From: Candidatus Obscuribacter phosphatis
Lineage (GTDB): Bacteria; Cyanobacteriota; Vampirovibrionia; Obscuribacterales; Obscuribacteraceae
Length of the DNA: 64,000 nucleotides
Assembly (NCBI GenBank): GCA_001899315.1
Contig: MOYA01000006.1
Coordinates: 1-64,000 of the forward strand
Reading direction: 5' to 3'
The notes under the pieces were generated by a model that was not told where the DNA came from, made no database searches, and saw only the letters and a program-made list of their open reading frames with translations. Of this stretch, positions 1 through 7,521 are shown piece after piece. Positions within the stretch are counted from its first letter, which is position 1; every line of letters starts with the position of its first letter. A program made the position numbers and the translations under genes.

Positions 1-25
1 GGCAAGATAGCTTGGCAAATGACAA

Positions 26-919
26 CTAGATTGAAAGAGCCATGCCAATTGTCTGAGCGTGCAGCCTAGCGGTCAAGCTTTTGTCTTTGTTGTAGCCGCC
101 GCCAAGCACTATTGCAAAGGGTAAGCCCCGCCCTTTGGCAGTCTCCAGAACAAGCTTGTCTCTTACCAGCATTTCTTCGGTGCTCAAATTCATCTGGCCA
201 AAACGATCATCTTTGTGCACATCAGCTCCGGCAAGATAAACAAGCAGGTCAGGCTCGAAGCTCCTCAAGCTTTTCTCTAAGCCATCTTTCAGCTTGGCCA
301 AATAGTCTTGTCCTGAACAATTGCGCTCTAGAGCAATATCGAGACTGGAAGGAAACTTGTCTCGGGGATAGTTGCTGCCCACATGCATAGACAACGTGTA
401 AACCCGTTCATCGCTTGCAAAAATGGCACTGGTACCGTTTCCCTGATGGGCATCTAGATCGACTATTTGCACTTTCAGTTGCCGATTACTTCTATGCAGG
501 CATCTTATGGCTATTGCCACATCGTTGAAGAGGCAATAACCCGAGCCATGATCGGCAAAAGCGTGATGGGTGCCACCGGCTAAATTTGCGGCGCCACCAG
601 TTTTGAGTGCGGCTTTCGCTGCTTCAATCGAGCCGGCGGCGGCAGCCAGACTTCTTTCCACTAGCTTCTCAGACCAGGGAAAACCAATTTTGCGTATTTC
701 GCCTGCGCTGAGACTGCCGGTCATGATTTTTTCGACATAGCCCGCAGTGTGTACCAAGAGTAAGTCTTCCAAGCTGGCAAGACCCGGGTCTAAGAGCTGC
801 TCTTTGCCGAGTAGTCCTTGCTGTACCAAATAGTCGGCACATTGTTGATACTTATAAATTGGAAAGGGATGGTCGGCCGGTAGCTCGAAAGTGTATCTGC
901 TACTGAAGAAGACTTGCAT
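26..919 (-). CDS. Histone deacetylase-family zinc amidohydrolase
   Basis: Predicted Zn-dependent deacetylase of the HDAC/AcuC/acetylpolyamine amidohydrolase superfamily, removing acyl groups from an amine substrate that the sequence does not reveal. From the ATG at 919 it is 297 residues, a usual length for bacterial members. Visible are the His-His pair in GGTHHAF (H118, H119), GYCLFNDVA, the zinc ligands in DLDAHQGNG (D156, H158) and the third ligand in GADVHKDD (D233), followed by a GGGY loop. All catalytic positions look intact. A GTG one codon upstream is also possible and no strong SD decides between them. It lies just downstream of mqnC on the same strand with a 37-bp gap, so co-transcription is plausible. 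There is no signal peptide, so it is cytoplasmic. Family confident, substrate unknown. Confidence 0.9.
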   Translation of the reverse strand: MQVFFSSRYTFELPADHPFPIYKYQQCADYLVQQGLLGKEQLLDPGLASLEDLLLVHTAGYVEKIMTGSLSAGEIRKIGFPWSEKLVERSLAAAAGSIEAAKAALKTGGAANLAGGTHHAFADHGSGYCLFNDVAIAIRCLHRSNRQLKVQIVDLDAHQGNGTSAIFASDERVYTLSMHVGSNYPRDKFPSSLDIALERNCSGQDYLAKLKDGLEKSLRSFEPDLLVYLAGADVHKDDRFGQMNLSTEEMLVRDKLVLETAKGRGLPFAIVLGGGYNKDKSLTARLHAQTIGMALSI

Positions 920-956
920 CACTGTTTTCTTTAGGCTTTATTTACTCAGATCTGAA

Positions 957-2039
957 TTACTTAGGTTGACTGAGCGGAGCCAAGTTGACTGGGCGCAGTC
1001 TTGTCTTGAAGCCTGCTTCTTGGGCATAACCTAAGATTCGGTCTACGTCCTTTTCGATAACTGCGCCGGCAAGCTGGGTCACTTCGTCTTCCCAGGGGAT
1101 GTCGAAGTCGTTGGCGCCATAGTTTAGACCTTCTAGTGCAGCCTGGTTTTGGGTGAGCACAGAGGTGCGCAAAAACTTGATGTTGTCTAGATAAATGCGG
1201 CTCAGAGCCAGGTGTCTGAGATATTCCTGTGAGCTTATTTCCTGGCCTCCCAACTCGTTGTTGTAAGGCTTGTAAGTCCAGCAAAGAAAGCTAAACAGCC
1301 CCTCTTTGCCCGCTTGCAATCTAGCATCTTGAAAGTTGCGCACAGTTTCGAGGTGATCCAGTCTTTCTTGAAGCGTTTCGTCAAAGCCGATAACCATTGT
1401 GCCGGTTGTCTTTAGCCCGGCGTCAAGAATATCGGCTTGCGTGTCCATGTATTCTTTCACTGTATATTTGAGTGGGCTGTGTCTCAGCCTAAAGCTGTCT
1501 GCCAGTATCTCGGCGCCGCCGCCGGTTATCCAGTTCACTCCGGCTTCTTTGAACATTGCTAGAGCTTCTTGATTGCTCAATTTGCAGAGTCTAGCTATAT
1601 AAAGAAATTCCACTACGGTGAGGGCATAAAATTCAATCTTATCGCCATAACGTTTTCTAATTGAAGAAAACAAATCGAGATAGTAATCGATGCGCAGTTT
1701 TGGATTGAAGCCGCCGTTGAAGCCGAAAAAATTGCCGCCTACGTTGACTAGCTCATCGATTTTGCTGAAAACATACTCTTTGTCTCTGACATAACCGTCT
1801 TTGTCGCCCGGCAGTCTATAGAAAGAGCAGTAATCGCATTTTGCTACGCATACATTGGTATAGTTGATGATACGCATCAATAAATAAGTGGCTTCGTCTG
1901 CTTTGTGAAAGCGTGCTCTCACTATCTTTGAGAGGCTGGAAAGGTCTTGGTCTGAAGCATTGTTCCACAGCCACTCGGCTTGCTGCCTATCAATTCTTTC
2001 GCCCTTTTCAAGCTGCTCTCTGATTTCTTCTATCTTCAT
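957..2039 (-). CDS. mqnC: Cyclic dehypoxanthinyl futalosine synthase (menaquinone, futalosine pathway)
   Basis: Radical-SAM enzyme that cyclises dehypoxanthine futalosine in the futalosine route to menaquinone. The 360-residue protein carries the radical-SAM CxxxCxxC cluster motif as CVAKCDYC (C64, C68, C71). It also has FGFNGGFNP, a GGGAEIL segment typical of MqnC, and TGTMVIGFDET, in the family order. Length matches the family (about 350-380). The paralogue MqnE is an alternative, but the GGGAEIL and TMVIGF context fits MqnC better. No other menaquinone gene is visible nearby, so the pathway is dispersed. It implies a menaquinone-based respiratory chain. Confidence 0.9.
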   Translation of the reverse strand: MKIEEIREQLEKGERIDRQQAEWLWNNASDQDLSSLSKIVRARFHKADEATYLLMRIINYTNVCVAKCDYCSFYRLPGDKDGYVRDKEYVFSKIDELVNVGGNFFGFNGGFNPKLRIDYYLDLFSSIRKRYGDKIEFYALTVVEFLYIARLCKLSNQEALAMFKEAGVNWITGGGAEILADSFRLRHSPLKYTVKEYMDTQADILDAGLKTTGTMVIGFDETLQERLDHLETVRNFQDARLQAGKEGLFSFLCWTYKPYNNELGGQEISSQEYLRHLALSRIYLDNIKFLRTSVLTQNQAALEGLNYGANDFDIPWEDEVTQLAGAVIEKDVDRILGYAQEAGFKTRLRPVNLAPLSQPK

Positions 2040-2141
2040 CCTAATTGTTCCTAAGTGAGCCTGGTGTTAGCCTGGCGACTTTCCAAAGCTCCAAGTTCAC
2101 TTCCAACCTTTCAAATTGTCGCAGATTGCACGATATTTAAT

Positions 2142-2202
2142 CACATATGTGGGAGAACCACGTAGTGAGAAGCGTTCCCTCGATCGAAATTTTCACATAT
2201 GA
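2142..2202. promoter_or_regulatory. Two copies of a TCACATATG operator-like element in a divergent promoter region
   Basis: The 214-bp region between the divergent mqnC and the 2254 gene contains the perfect palindrome CACATATGTG at 2142-2151. A second copy, TCACATATGA, lies at 2193-2202, 51 bp (about five helical turns) away. Paired sites at this spacing could bind a dimeric regulator acting on either gene. The regulator is unknown and the elements are short, so this is only suggestive. Confidence 0.3.
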
Positions 2203-2253
2203 TGTCTTCTACCCCCCAAAGTACAATTTCTTCTCCACAGGAGCCTTGTCCCC

Positions 2254-4092
2254 ATGGCAAAAGGCGATCTTAGCGGTGCAGCTGTGAATGCCGGCGATAC
2301 AGCCGTCAGTCAATCTTCCCACGAAGGCAGCGCCCTGGCGCATCAAGGCGGAGCCCTTCTGGCAGACAGTTCAGTCGGGCAATTTCGCTCGATGGCAGTG
2401 GCTGACTCATTGCCTGCTGTACGCTTTAGCGATGCCGTGGTGGCTAGTGGACCTGCGATTGTCAGCGGTGGTAATGAAGTGACCCTCGACCGCAACAAAA
2501 AGGTTTCTGAATTGATTCAGACCGGTGTTATGCGTCGAATTGAGTCTCAGGCTGGCGCCAATTCTAGTGAAATCATCAAGCCGGGTGAAAAGCCCGAAGT
2601 ACTGATCACATACAGTGATACTGCCGACCGATCTAAAACCCCAGACTTTATTGTACGCAAAGATGGTCGTATCGAAGCGCAAGGCGATCTTGATGCTGCC
2701 GCCCGCAAGCAAATTGTTATTCAAGTTGAGCGTGAGCCTGGGCAGATGAGTGATCCTGCTCAAGCGCAACAAAAAAGCATCGATGAACTGGTGCAATATG
2801 TGAATGCGCGGGTGGGGCAAAATCCCCAGATGGCTGGACGTGGTTTAGAAATTAACGACGAATATGGTCTGATGTCGCAAGAGCTCACCCGCAAAATTGC
2901 CGGTGGTGGTCTAGAGCAGAGTGATGCTGCGGCGGCTAACTCGGCTAGATCGGGCTATAGTGCTGAGTCGCAGCGCATGATGTCGGGCATGAACCGCTTC
3001 AGCCCCGGCTCAAGCGGCTCAATGACTGCGCGTGAGATGGGAGACTACTTCCCCCGTCGCGATGTCGGCCAGCAGAAAGATGAGACCAATCCGGTTGTTC
3101 ATGCTAAGAACGCCATAGCCGGTATGTTCAATCCCGACCGCGCCAACCCCTACGAGACCGTGCGTAAGACCCAAAGCGAAGGTCTGGCAGTCGGTCGTTA
3201 CGGCCTTACCTATCGCAACTTCATGAGCTGGTTCTCTTTTGAAGGTGAAGACGAGTTTTCGGTTGATAACATCGCCGGAATTATGTCTAAGCTAGCTAAG
3301 AAAGGCAAAGTCTCTAAAGAGTTTGCCGCTAAGTTTCAGGACAAAGCTTTTGCCGCCAAGTTTGTCGGCGCTATGAAGCGTATGCAGGAAGGCAAGCAGC
3401 TTTCAGGCGAAGAGATGCGCACTCTCTTCCCCAAAGAATTGCAAGAGCGCGTAGCCACCGATGTTGTCGACAAAACTTTGAAAGATGCCGGCGGTGACGT
3501 TGGTAAAGCCGCTCTCGCTCTGCACTTGGGCAAAGAACCAGCCCAGCTCACCGGCGAAGATCTGAACAACAAAGCCAATAAAGACTATATGCAAGGTGCA
3601 GTGAAGCTGGCTCAGTTGTCTGAGTTGAGACGCGATCTTGGCCAGGGCGACAAAATTGACTGGCAGGTGAGCCCGGAAGGCAATCTCATGAAGGCTCAGA
3701 TTGTCAAAGCCGGTTTGGCTGTGGCACGCAATATGAATACCGAAGGTCGCTGCGCCGAGGGTGTGCAGGTGGCTCTTTCCAAGGTCGGCATGGGCGAGTT
3801 TCTCGGTTCAGGCGATGGTTGGGCCATGCGTCATGCCTTCCTTAAGTCTGATGAATGGCGGGTTACGAACGATCCCACCAAAGCCACTGCTTTCGTGCGT
3901 TCTTGGAGCCAAGGTGTAATCGCTGAAAATGGCGGCAAGAACTATGGTCACGTTGGTCTTCTCCATGTCGAAAACGGCAGACTAGTTGAGACTTCAGATC
4001 ACAAAACCGAGCACCAGATAAACAATCCGCGCTATGGCAAGACAATCTATTTTGAATATGTAGGCAAGCAGCCGAAAACCCTGCAGGCTTAG
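2254..4092 (+). CDS. Orphan protein with C-terminal NlpC/P60- or CHAP-like cysteine peptidase domain
   Basis: A 612-residue protein with a long Ala/Gly/Ser/Gln-rich N-terminal half and no signal peptide or membrane segment. The last ~115 residues resemble a papain-like amidase: a Cys at the start of a helix (GRCAEGVQVALSKVG, C500) and a His in a strand (NYGHVGLLHVENG, H566). This is the arrangement of NlpC/P60 and CHAP peptidoglycan amidases. The middle (about 340-470) is helical and mentions no known family. The start ATG at 2254 is supported by AGGAG at 2239-2243. The layout of disordered head and C-terminal hydrolase is compatible with a cell-wall hydrolase or exported effector, but without a leader the secretion route is unknown. 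The domain call rests on motif reading only. Confidence 0.6.
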   Translation: MAKGDLSGAAVNAGDTAVSQSSHEGSALAHQGGALLADSSVGQFRSMAVADSLPAVRFSDAVVASGPAIVSGGNEVTLDRNKKVSELIQTGVMRRIESQAGANSSEIIKPGEKPEVLITYSDTADRSKTPDFIVRKDGRIEAQGDLDAAARKQIVIQVEREPGQMSDPAQAQQKSIDELVQYVNARVGQNPQMAGRGLEINDEYGLMSQELTRKIAGGGLEQSDAAAANSARSGYSAESQRMMSGMNRFSPGSSGSMTAREMGDYFPRRDVGQQKDETNPVVHAKNAIAGMFNPDRANPYETVRKTQSEGLAVGRYGLTYRNFMSWFSFEGEDEFSVDNIAGIMSKLAKKGKVSKEFAAKFQDKAFAAKFVGAMKRMQEGKQLSGEEMRTLFPKELQERVATDVVDKTLKDAGGDVGKAALALHLGKEPAQLTGEDLNNKANKDYMQGAVKLAQLSELRRDLGQGDKIDWQVSPEGNLMKAQIVKAGLAVARNMNTEGRCAEGVQVALSKVGMGEFLGSGDGWAMRHAFLKSDEWRVTNDPTKATAFVRSWSQGVIAENGGKNYGHVGLLHVENGRLVETSDHKTEHQINNPRYGKTIYFEYVGKQPKTLQA

Positions 4093-4119
4093 GGCAAATG
4101 CTCTAACCTGTCTTAAACT

Positions 4120-5445
4120 CTAAATTGTCTTGATCTCTAGATTATTTAGGTCGCCCTTAAATAGACAAAGCTTGCTGACAGCCTGCGCAGGCAGCTGGTC
4201 AATCTGCTTTTTCATGTCTTTCTTTTTGCCTTGCACAAGCACGTTATAGCCCTGACTGCGCAGATTGGCTGCGGCTTTCATCACATCGGCCAGCTTGTCG
4301 CGATTTTCATCAAAAATCAAGGCTAGTTTTTCTCTGCTGCCCTGAGGCTCAAAGTTTTCATCCATCAAGATGCCGATGATGCGCTCAAAGCCGATAGAAA
4401 AACCACATGCCGGTACATCTCTGCCCGACATTTTGCCGACCATGCGGTCATAGCGTCCGCCTCCGGCAATTGAATAGTTATAGCCTGGATACTTGATTTC
4501 AAATATGGGGCCTGTGTAATAGCCCATGCCTCGTACCAAAGAAGGCTCGAACTGAACATTGAACTTACCGCCCGAGGCTTCTTTGACTATGCTTATTACT
4601 CGCATCAGGGCTTGTACTGTCTCCGTGTCAGCCGCTGTTTTTCCTGCCAGTACTTCCAGTTGTTTTTCGCTTGGTCCAGTCACTTCCGCAAGCTCGACCA
4701 ACAACTTCTTCAAGTTTTCTATGGAAGCTTCGCTGTGGCCCTGTCCGGCTAATTCGCGGCTCACCCCATCGAGACCGATTTTGTCCAGCTTGTCTAGTGC
4801 GATGAAAACGCTCTCGAAGCGGTCTTCGGCAAAGCCGCAATAGCCTGCCAGACTTGAAAGCAGCCTTCTATCGTTGATGCAGATAGTGAAATTTTCAAAG
4901 CCTAGTTTAAGCAAAGCCTCTGAAGTGGCTTGCAATAGTTCGACTTCTGCAAGCTCGCTCTTTACCCCGAAAATATCGATGTCGCATTGGGTGAACTGGC
5001 GATATCTGCCTTGCTGTGCGCTCTCTGCCCGCCAGACCGAACCAATTTGAATCGACTTAAAGGGGTTGGGTAAATTTTGCTGGTTGTGGCTATAAAAGCG
5101 CACCAAGGGCACAGTCAAGTCAAAACGCAAGCCCATGTCGGCTAGTTCGCCCTTGAGTTTCTTGCTGGCTTCTTCGCTGCTCTCATTGCCACTGCTTTTC
5201 AGCACCCGTTCCAGTTTGTCGCCACGCTTCAATACTTCAAAAATTAGCTGTAGGTTTTCGCCGCCGTCGCCGCGCTTCAAGAGGGCGATATTCTCAAGAC
5301 AGGGGGTTTCAATCTTGGTGAAGCCGAATTGTTCATAGACGCTGGTAATAACTTGGGCTGCCCAGTCTCTCAGTCTGACTTCCCGGGGAAGGAAATCGCG
5401 CATGCCGCTTTGAGGGGCTGAGCTAATTTGAGTATCTATAGACAT
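4120..5445 (-). CDS. hisS: Histidyl-tRNA synthetase
   Basis: Class II aminoacyl-tRNA synthetase charging tRNA-His. From the ATG at 5445 it is 441 residues, normal for HisRS. Visible are GMRDFLPRE near the N-terminus, FDLTVPLVRF, motif 2 as RAESAQQGRYRQFTQCD, the HisRS motif LVRGMGYYTGP, motif 3 region GGGRYDRMVG with GFSIGFERI, and a C-terminal anticodon-binding domain. An upstream start at 5487 would add 14 residues, but GGGAAGG just upstream of 5445 makes that ATG the better choice. It converges with the 2254 gene with a 27-bp gap. A promoter probably lies within 5446-5625. Confidence 0.96.
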   Translation of the reverse strand: MSIDTQISSAPQSGMRDFLPREVRLRDWAAQVITSVYEQFGFTKIETPCLENIALLKRGDGGENLQLIFEVLKRGDKLERVLKSSGNESSEEASKKLKGELADMGLRFDLTVPLVRFYSHNQQNLPNPFKSIQIGSVWRAESAQQGRYRQFTQCDIDIFGVKSELAEVELLQATSEALLKLGFENFTICINDRRLLSSLAGYCGFAEDRFESVFIALDKLDKIGLDGVSRELAGQGHSEASIENLKKLLVELAEVTGPSEKQLEVLAGKTAADTETVQALMRVISIVKEASGGKFNVQFEPSLVRGMGYYTGPIFEIKYPGYNYSIAGGGRYDRMVGKMSGRDVPACGFSIGFERIIGILMDENFEPQGSREKLALIFDENRDKLADVMKAAANLRSQGYNVLVQGKKKDMKKQIDQLPAQAVSKLCLFKGDLNNLEIKTI

Positions 5446-5573
5446 GGTGACCTTCCCTGCGCTGTATAGGCAAATAGAATAAAGCATTTTCTGCCGTCTC
5501 TGCTTTTCTTGGCAGCATTAGTTTGGCGTCTTTTACAAAAGCGGCGGTGGTCTTGGCTGGAATTTTTCTTTCA

Positions 5574-5589
5574 AATACTAAAAGATATA
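5574..5589. repeat. 16-bp repeat AATACTAAAAGATATA (copy 1)
   Basis: The same 16 bases recur at 13974-13989. Both copies lie in the T-rich sequence downstream of a hairpin that ends a GC-rich minus-strand gene. Read on the minus strand the element contains TTTAGTAT, which could serve as a -10 box for hisS in this copy. The other copy has no gene downstream. Confidence 0.5.
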
Positions 5590-5631
5590 GCAGGAAAAGC
5601 GAGAAAAATTAGGGCGATAAAAGAGGAAAAT

Positions 5632-5673
5632 GCGTGGTTTCGTCCTTTCTGTCGATTGGAAGCGAAACCACGC
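5632..5673 (-). terminator. Hairpin terminator after the zinc-ribbon gene, 11-bp stem and 20-nt loop
   Basis: Perfect inverted repeat with arms at 5632-5642 and 5663-5673 (GCGTGGTTTCG and its complement). On the minus strand it is followed by a T-rich run (ATTTTCCTCTTTT), as expected for intrinsic termination downstream of the 5725-5931 gene. The 20-nt loop is unusually long. The same architecture recurs at 6038, 14966 and 44598. Confidence 0.65.
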
Positions 5674-5724
5674 AGGATATCCGTCTTGTTTTTCTTAGTG
5701 TCGACCTACCGGTTCAGTGGTCAA

Positions 5725-5931
5725 TCATTCCCAGGTGTGCGGACGGATGCACATGCAGTCCCAAAGGAGCCGCTGGCAGCCTCCGCAACGGGAGTTGAAC
5801 TGGGGTTGGCAGGTGGTGCAGATGTTCTCGTACTTCAGTCCGCTTTTCAGGGCGGAGCCGCATTCGGAACAATTGCAGCTCTTGGTGGATGCAGCCGGCG
5901 CTGCCTTTGTTGCTTGATTGGGGGTGGACAT
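5725..5931 (-). CDS. Small cysteine-rich zinc-ribbon protein
   Basis: A 68-residue protein with nine cysteines arranged as CxCxxC (19-24), CTTC (38-41), CGGC (49-52) and CMC (59-61). Two zinc-ribbon knuckles are the natural reading, probably a structural or nucleic-acid/protein-binding module. The ATG at 5931 has GAGG about ten bases upstream; an in-frame TTG at 5952 is less likely. Base composition is much richer in GC than hisS, as for its two neighbours downstream in coordinate, and a strong hairpin follows the stop. Function unknown. Confidence 0.7.
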   Translation of the reverse strand: MSTPNQATKAAPAASTKSCNCSECGSALKSGLKYENICTTCQPQFNSRCGGCQRLLWDCMCIRPHTWE

Positions 5932-6037
5932 GATGTCTATACCTCTTTCCAAAGTTTTTTTTGCTTTTACAAGCAGCCGGAATGAAATTGCTACCGCTAC
6001 CGCTCGGCGAATTGGTGCCGCCGGCGGTGCAGCGTGC

Positions 6038-6072
6038 TGCGGCGGGTCGAGACAAGTCCGTGTCCCGCCGCA
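6038..6072 (-). terminator. Hairpin after the 55-codon gene, 9-bp GC stem and 17-nt loop
   Basis: Perfect inverted repeat, arms 6038-6046 and 6064-6072 (TGCGGCGGG/CCCGCCGCA). It lies 16 bp beyond the stop of the 6089-6256 gene on the minus strand. There is no clear U-run, so it may stabilise the 3' end or terminate by another mechanism. Confidence 0.45.
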
Positions 6073-6088
6073 GCTTTAGAGGCTGTCC

Positions 6089-6256
6089 TTACTTCTTCTT
6101 GGCCGGCTGAGCCTCGGGCTTGTCGGCGCCGCCGTTACCGGTCGGCTTCTCCTGCCCCTTCTTCTTCATGGCATCGATCGCTTCCTGATCGCGCTTGCGA
6201 GCCCAGGCATCTTCCTGAGCCTTGCCGCGGTCGCCGAGGGGGTTCTGGTTGGACAT
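6089..6256 (-). CDS. Small charged protein, 55 residues
   Basis: Short ORF read directly from the sequence: ATG at 6256, TAA at 6089-6091, with AGAGGAA six bases upstream of the start. It begins MSNQNPLGDRGKAQEDAWAR, continues with a charged helix (KRDQEAIDAMKKKG) and ends in a Pro/Lys/Ala-rich tail. The DRGKAxE...(R/K)xQE pattern distantly recalls short helical ATPase-inhibitor-like proteins; that is a weak impression only. GC-rich codon use and the flanking hairpin match its neighbours 5725-5931 and 6284-6931, which supports it being a real gene. Confidence 0.65.
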   Translation of the reverse strand: MSNQNPLGDRGKAQEDAWARKRDQEAIDAMKKKGQEKPTGNGGADKPEAQPAKKK

Positions 6257-6283
6257 GTTCTGTTCCTCTTCTCTTGCTGTTGT

Positions 6284-6931
6284 TCAGTAAAGCTGGCAGC
6301 TGCCGCCGTCTTCGGAGTGGCAGAGACGCGCCCGGGTTTCGCCCAGTTCACGTTCCGCTTCTGCGATGGCTGCGTCGGCGAGCTTGAGCAGCTCTTGCAC
6401 TGAGTCGTTGCGGTTGTTGAAGTCGATGTTGAGCACGACGGTGACGCTGGGCAGTGCACAGTCGGAGCTGCAGTCAGCGGCTCCCTGCTTGCTGTCCTTG
6501 CGAAACCAGGATTCCGGATCCGGAGCGATACAGCCGAAGCGTTCCTTGCCGCCGAGGATGACCTCGGTCTCGCGCGGAGCTTCGGCATTGCTCTTGATGC
6601 GATTTTGCAGCGAGGCGAGGGCGCGAACGTCCTGGAAGGACGCTTTCACGATCTCGATTTCCACACTGCTGCCACCAAGCAAAAGGTCAACTGCCCGGCG
6701 GTTCAAGAGCGAATCGGCGGCTTCGGTCAGTCCTTTGGCGGTGAGCCAATTGGAGTAGGCCAGGTCAGCCACCTCTCGCGCAGCCTGATCCTCGCACTTG
6801 CTCATGGTGGGGGTCAGTCTGTGGAGCTGCTTGCCGATGCTCTCGACTCGCTTCTTCAAGCGTGTCACATGAGCATGCGGATTGGCCGGATCGGCAAAAG
6901 ACGGCGCAAGTTTTGCGTCGAGTGGGATCAT
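6284..6931 (-). CDS. Uncharacterised GC-rich protein, 215 residues
   Basis: Not recognised. Cytoplasmic by appearance: no signal peptide or membrane segment. The N-terminal half is predicted helical (residues 22-95, possible coiled coil), followed by a segment with scattered cysteines (GCIAPDPESWFRKD, CSSDCALP), a hydrophobic beta-like stretch (VTVVLNIDF) and a final helix (ELLKLADAAIAEAERELGE). The ATG at 6931 has AAGG nearby. It may share a transcript with the 6089 gene (27-bp gap). Codon use is clearly GC-richer than in hisS or the operon beginning at 7522. Confidence 0.7.
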   Translation of the reverse strand: MIPLDAKLAPSFADPANPHAHVTRLKKRVESIGKQLHRLTPTMSKCEDQAAREVADLAYSNWLTAKGLTEAADSLLNRRAVDLLLGGSSVEIEIVKASFQDVRALASLQNRIKSNAEAPRETEVILGGKERFGCIAPDPESWFRKDSKQGAADCSSDCALPSVTVVLNIDFNNRNDSVQELLKLADAAIAEAERELGETRARLCHSEDGGSCQLY

Positions 6932-7521
6932 TTTGCTTACCTTTATATCAGGCGTTTCAATCAGGCGTGCCTATCTGTAGAACCAGAATTGGTCGGCTGA
7001 TTGCTCGTTGATAGTGATTTGGGTTGACTTAGGTGGGTTGGTGAAAGAAAGGTATTTGCAAGAAAGACAGTAGAACTCTATTGTTTGCAGTCGGGCTAAG
7101 CAAATTTTGTAAGGCAAGATGAAGTTCATTGGTGTCTATGCAACGCATGTATCTTTGGCCCCGCAGGCTTTTGGTTTAGCCGCGGTGACTTTGCCATAGA
7201 TCAGAAGTCTGCGCTGGAGAGTCTTGATGGGTAATGCTTCGCAGTCTTGGTCGCTCTCTTTACAATTCCCATGTTTTTACTTTGGGCAAAATAAAGCCCT
7301 GTTGCCCTTAGAGAGGCTTAAGGCGGCTGACTGGCTTGGTGGCATGGCGCAGCTTGCGCGAAAGGTCTGTTTTTGATGGCGATGTCAAGCGGTTAATTGT
7401 GTTCTCCATCTTCCTGTTTTGCCGGTTTCGGGTTTTTTGCCTCGCCCAATTTTGGTCTGAATTTTAGAGCTGGGGGTATATATCTATTTGTGCTTGTGCG
7501 ATTTCTGATTGAGGTGCTAGC
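6932..7521. other. Intergenic region between divergent genes
   Basis: 590 bp with no convincing gene. It must hold promoters for the minus-strand 6931 gene and the plus-strand operon starting at 7522. The best plus-strand candidate is TTGGTC (7452-7457) and TATATA (7477-7482), with a rather long 19-bp spacer, about 40 bp before the TTG start. No repeat or RNA structure stands out. Confidence 0.5.

Noticed and set aside
5509-5985. 158-codon plus-strand ORF
   Set aside because: Crosses the terminator hairpin and lies opposite the zinc-ribbon gene, which has an SD and clear Cys motifs.
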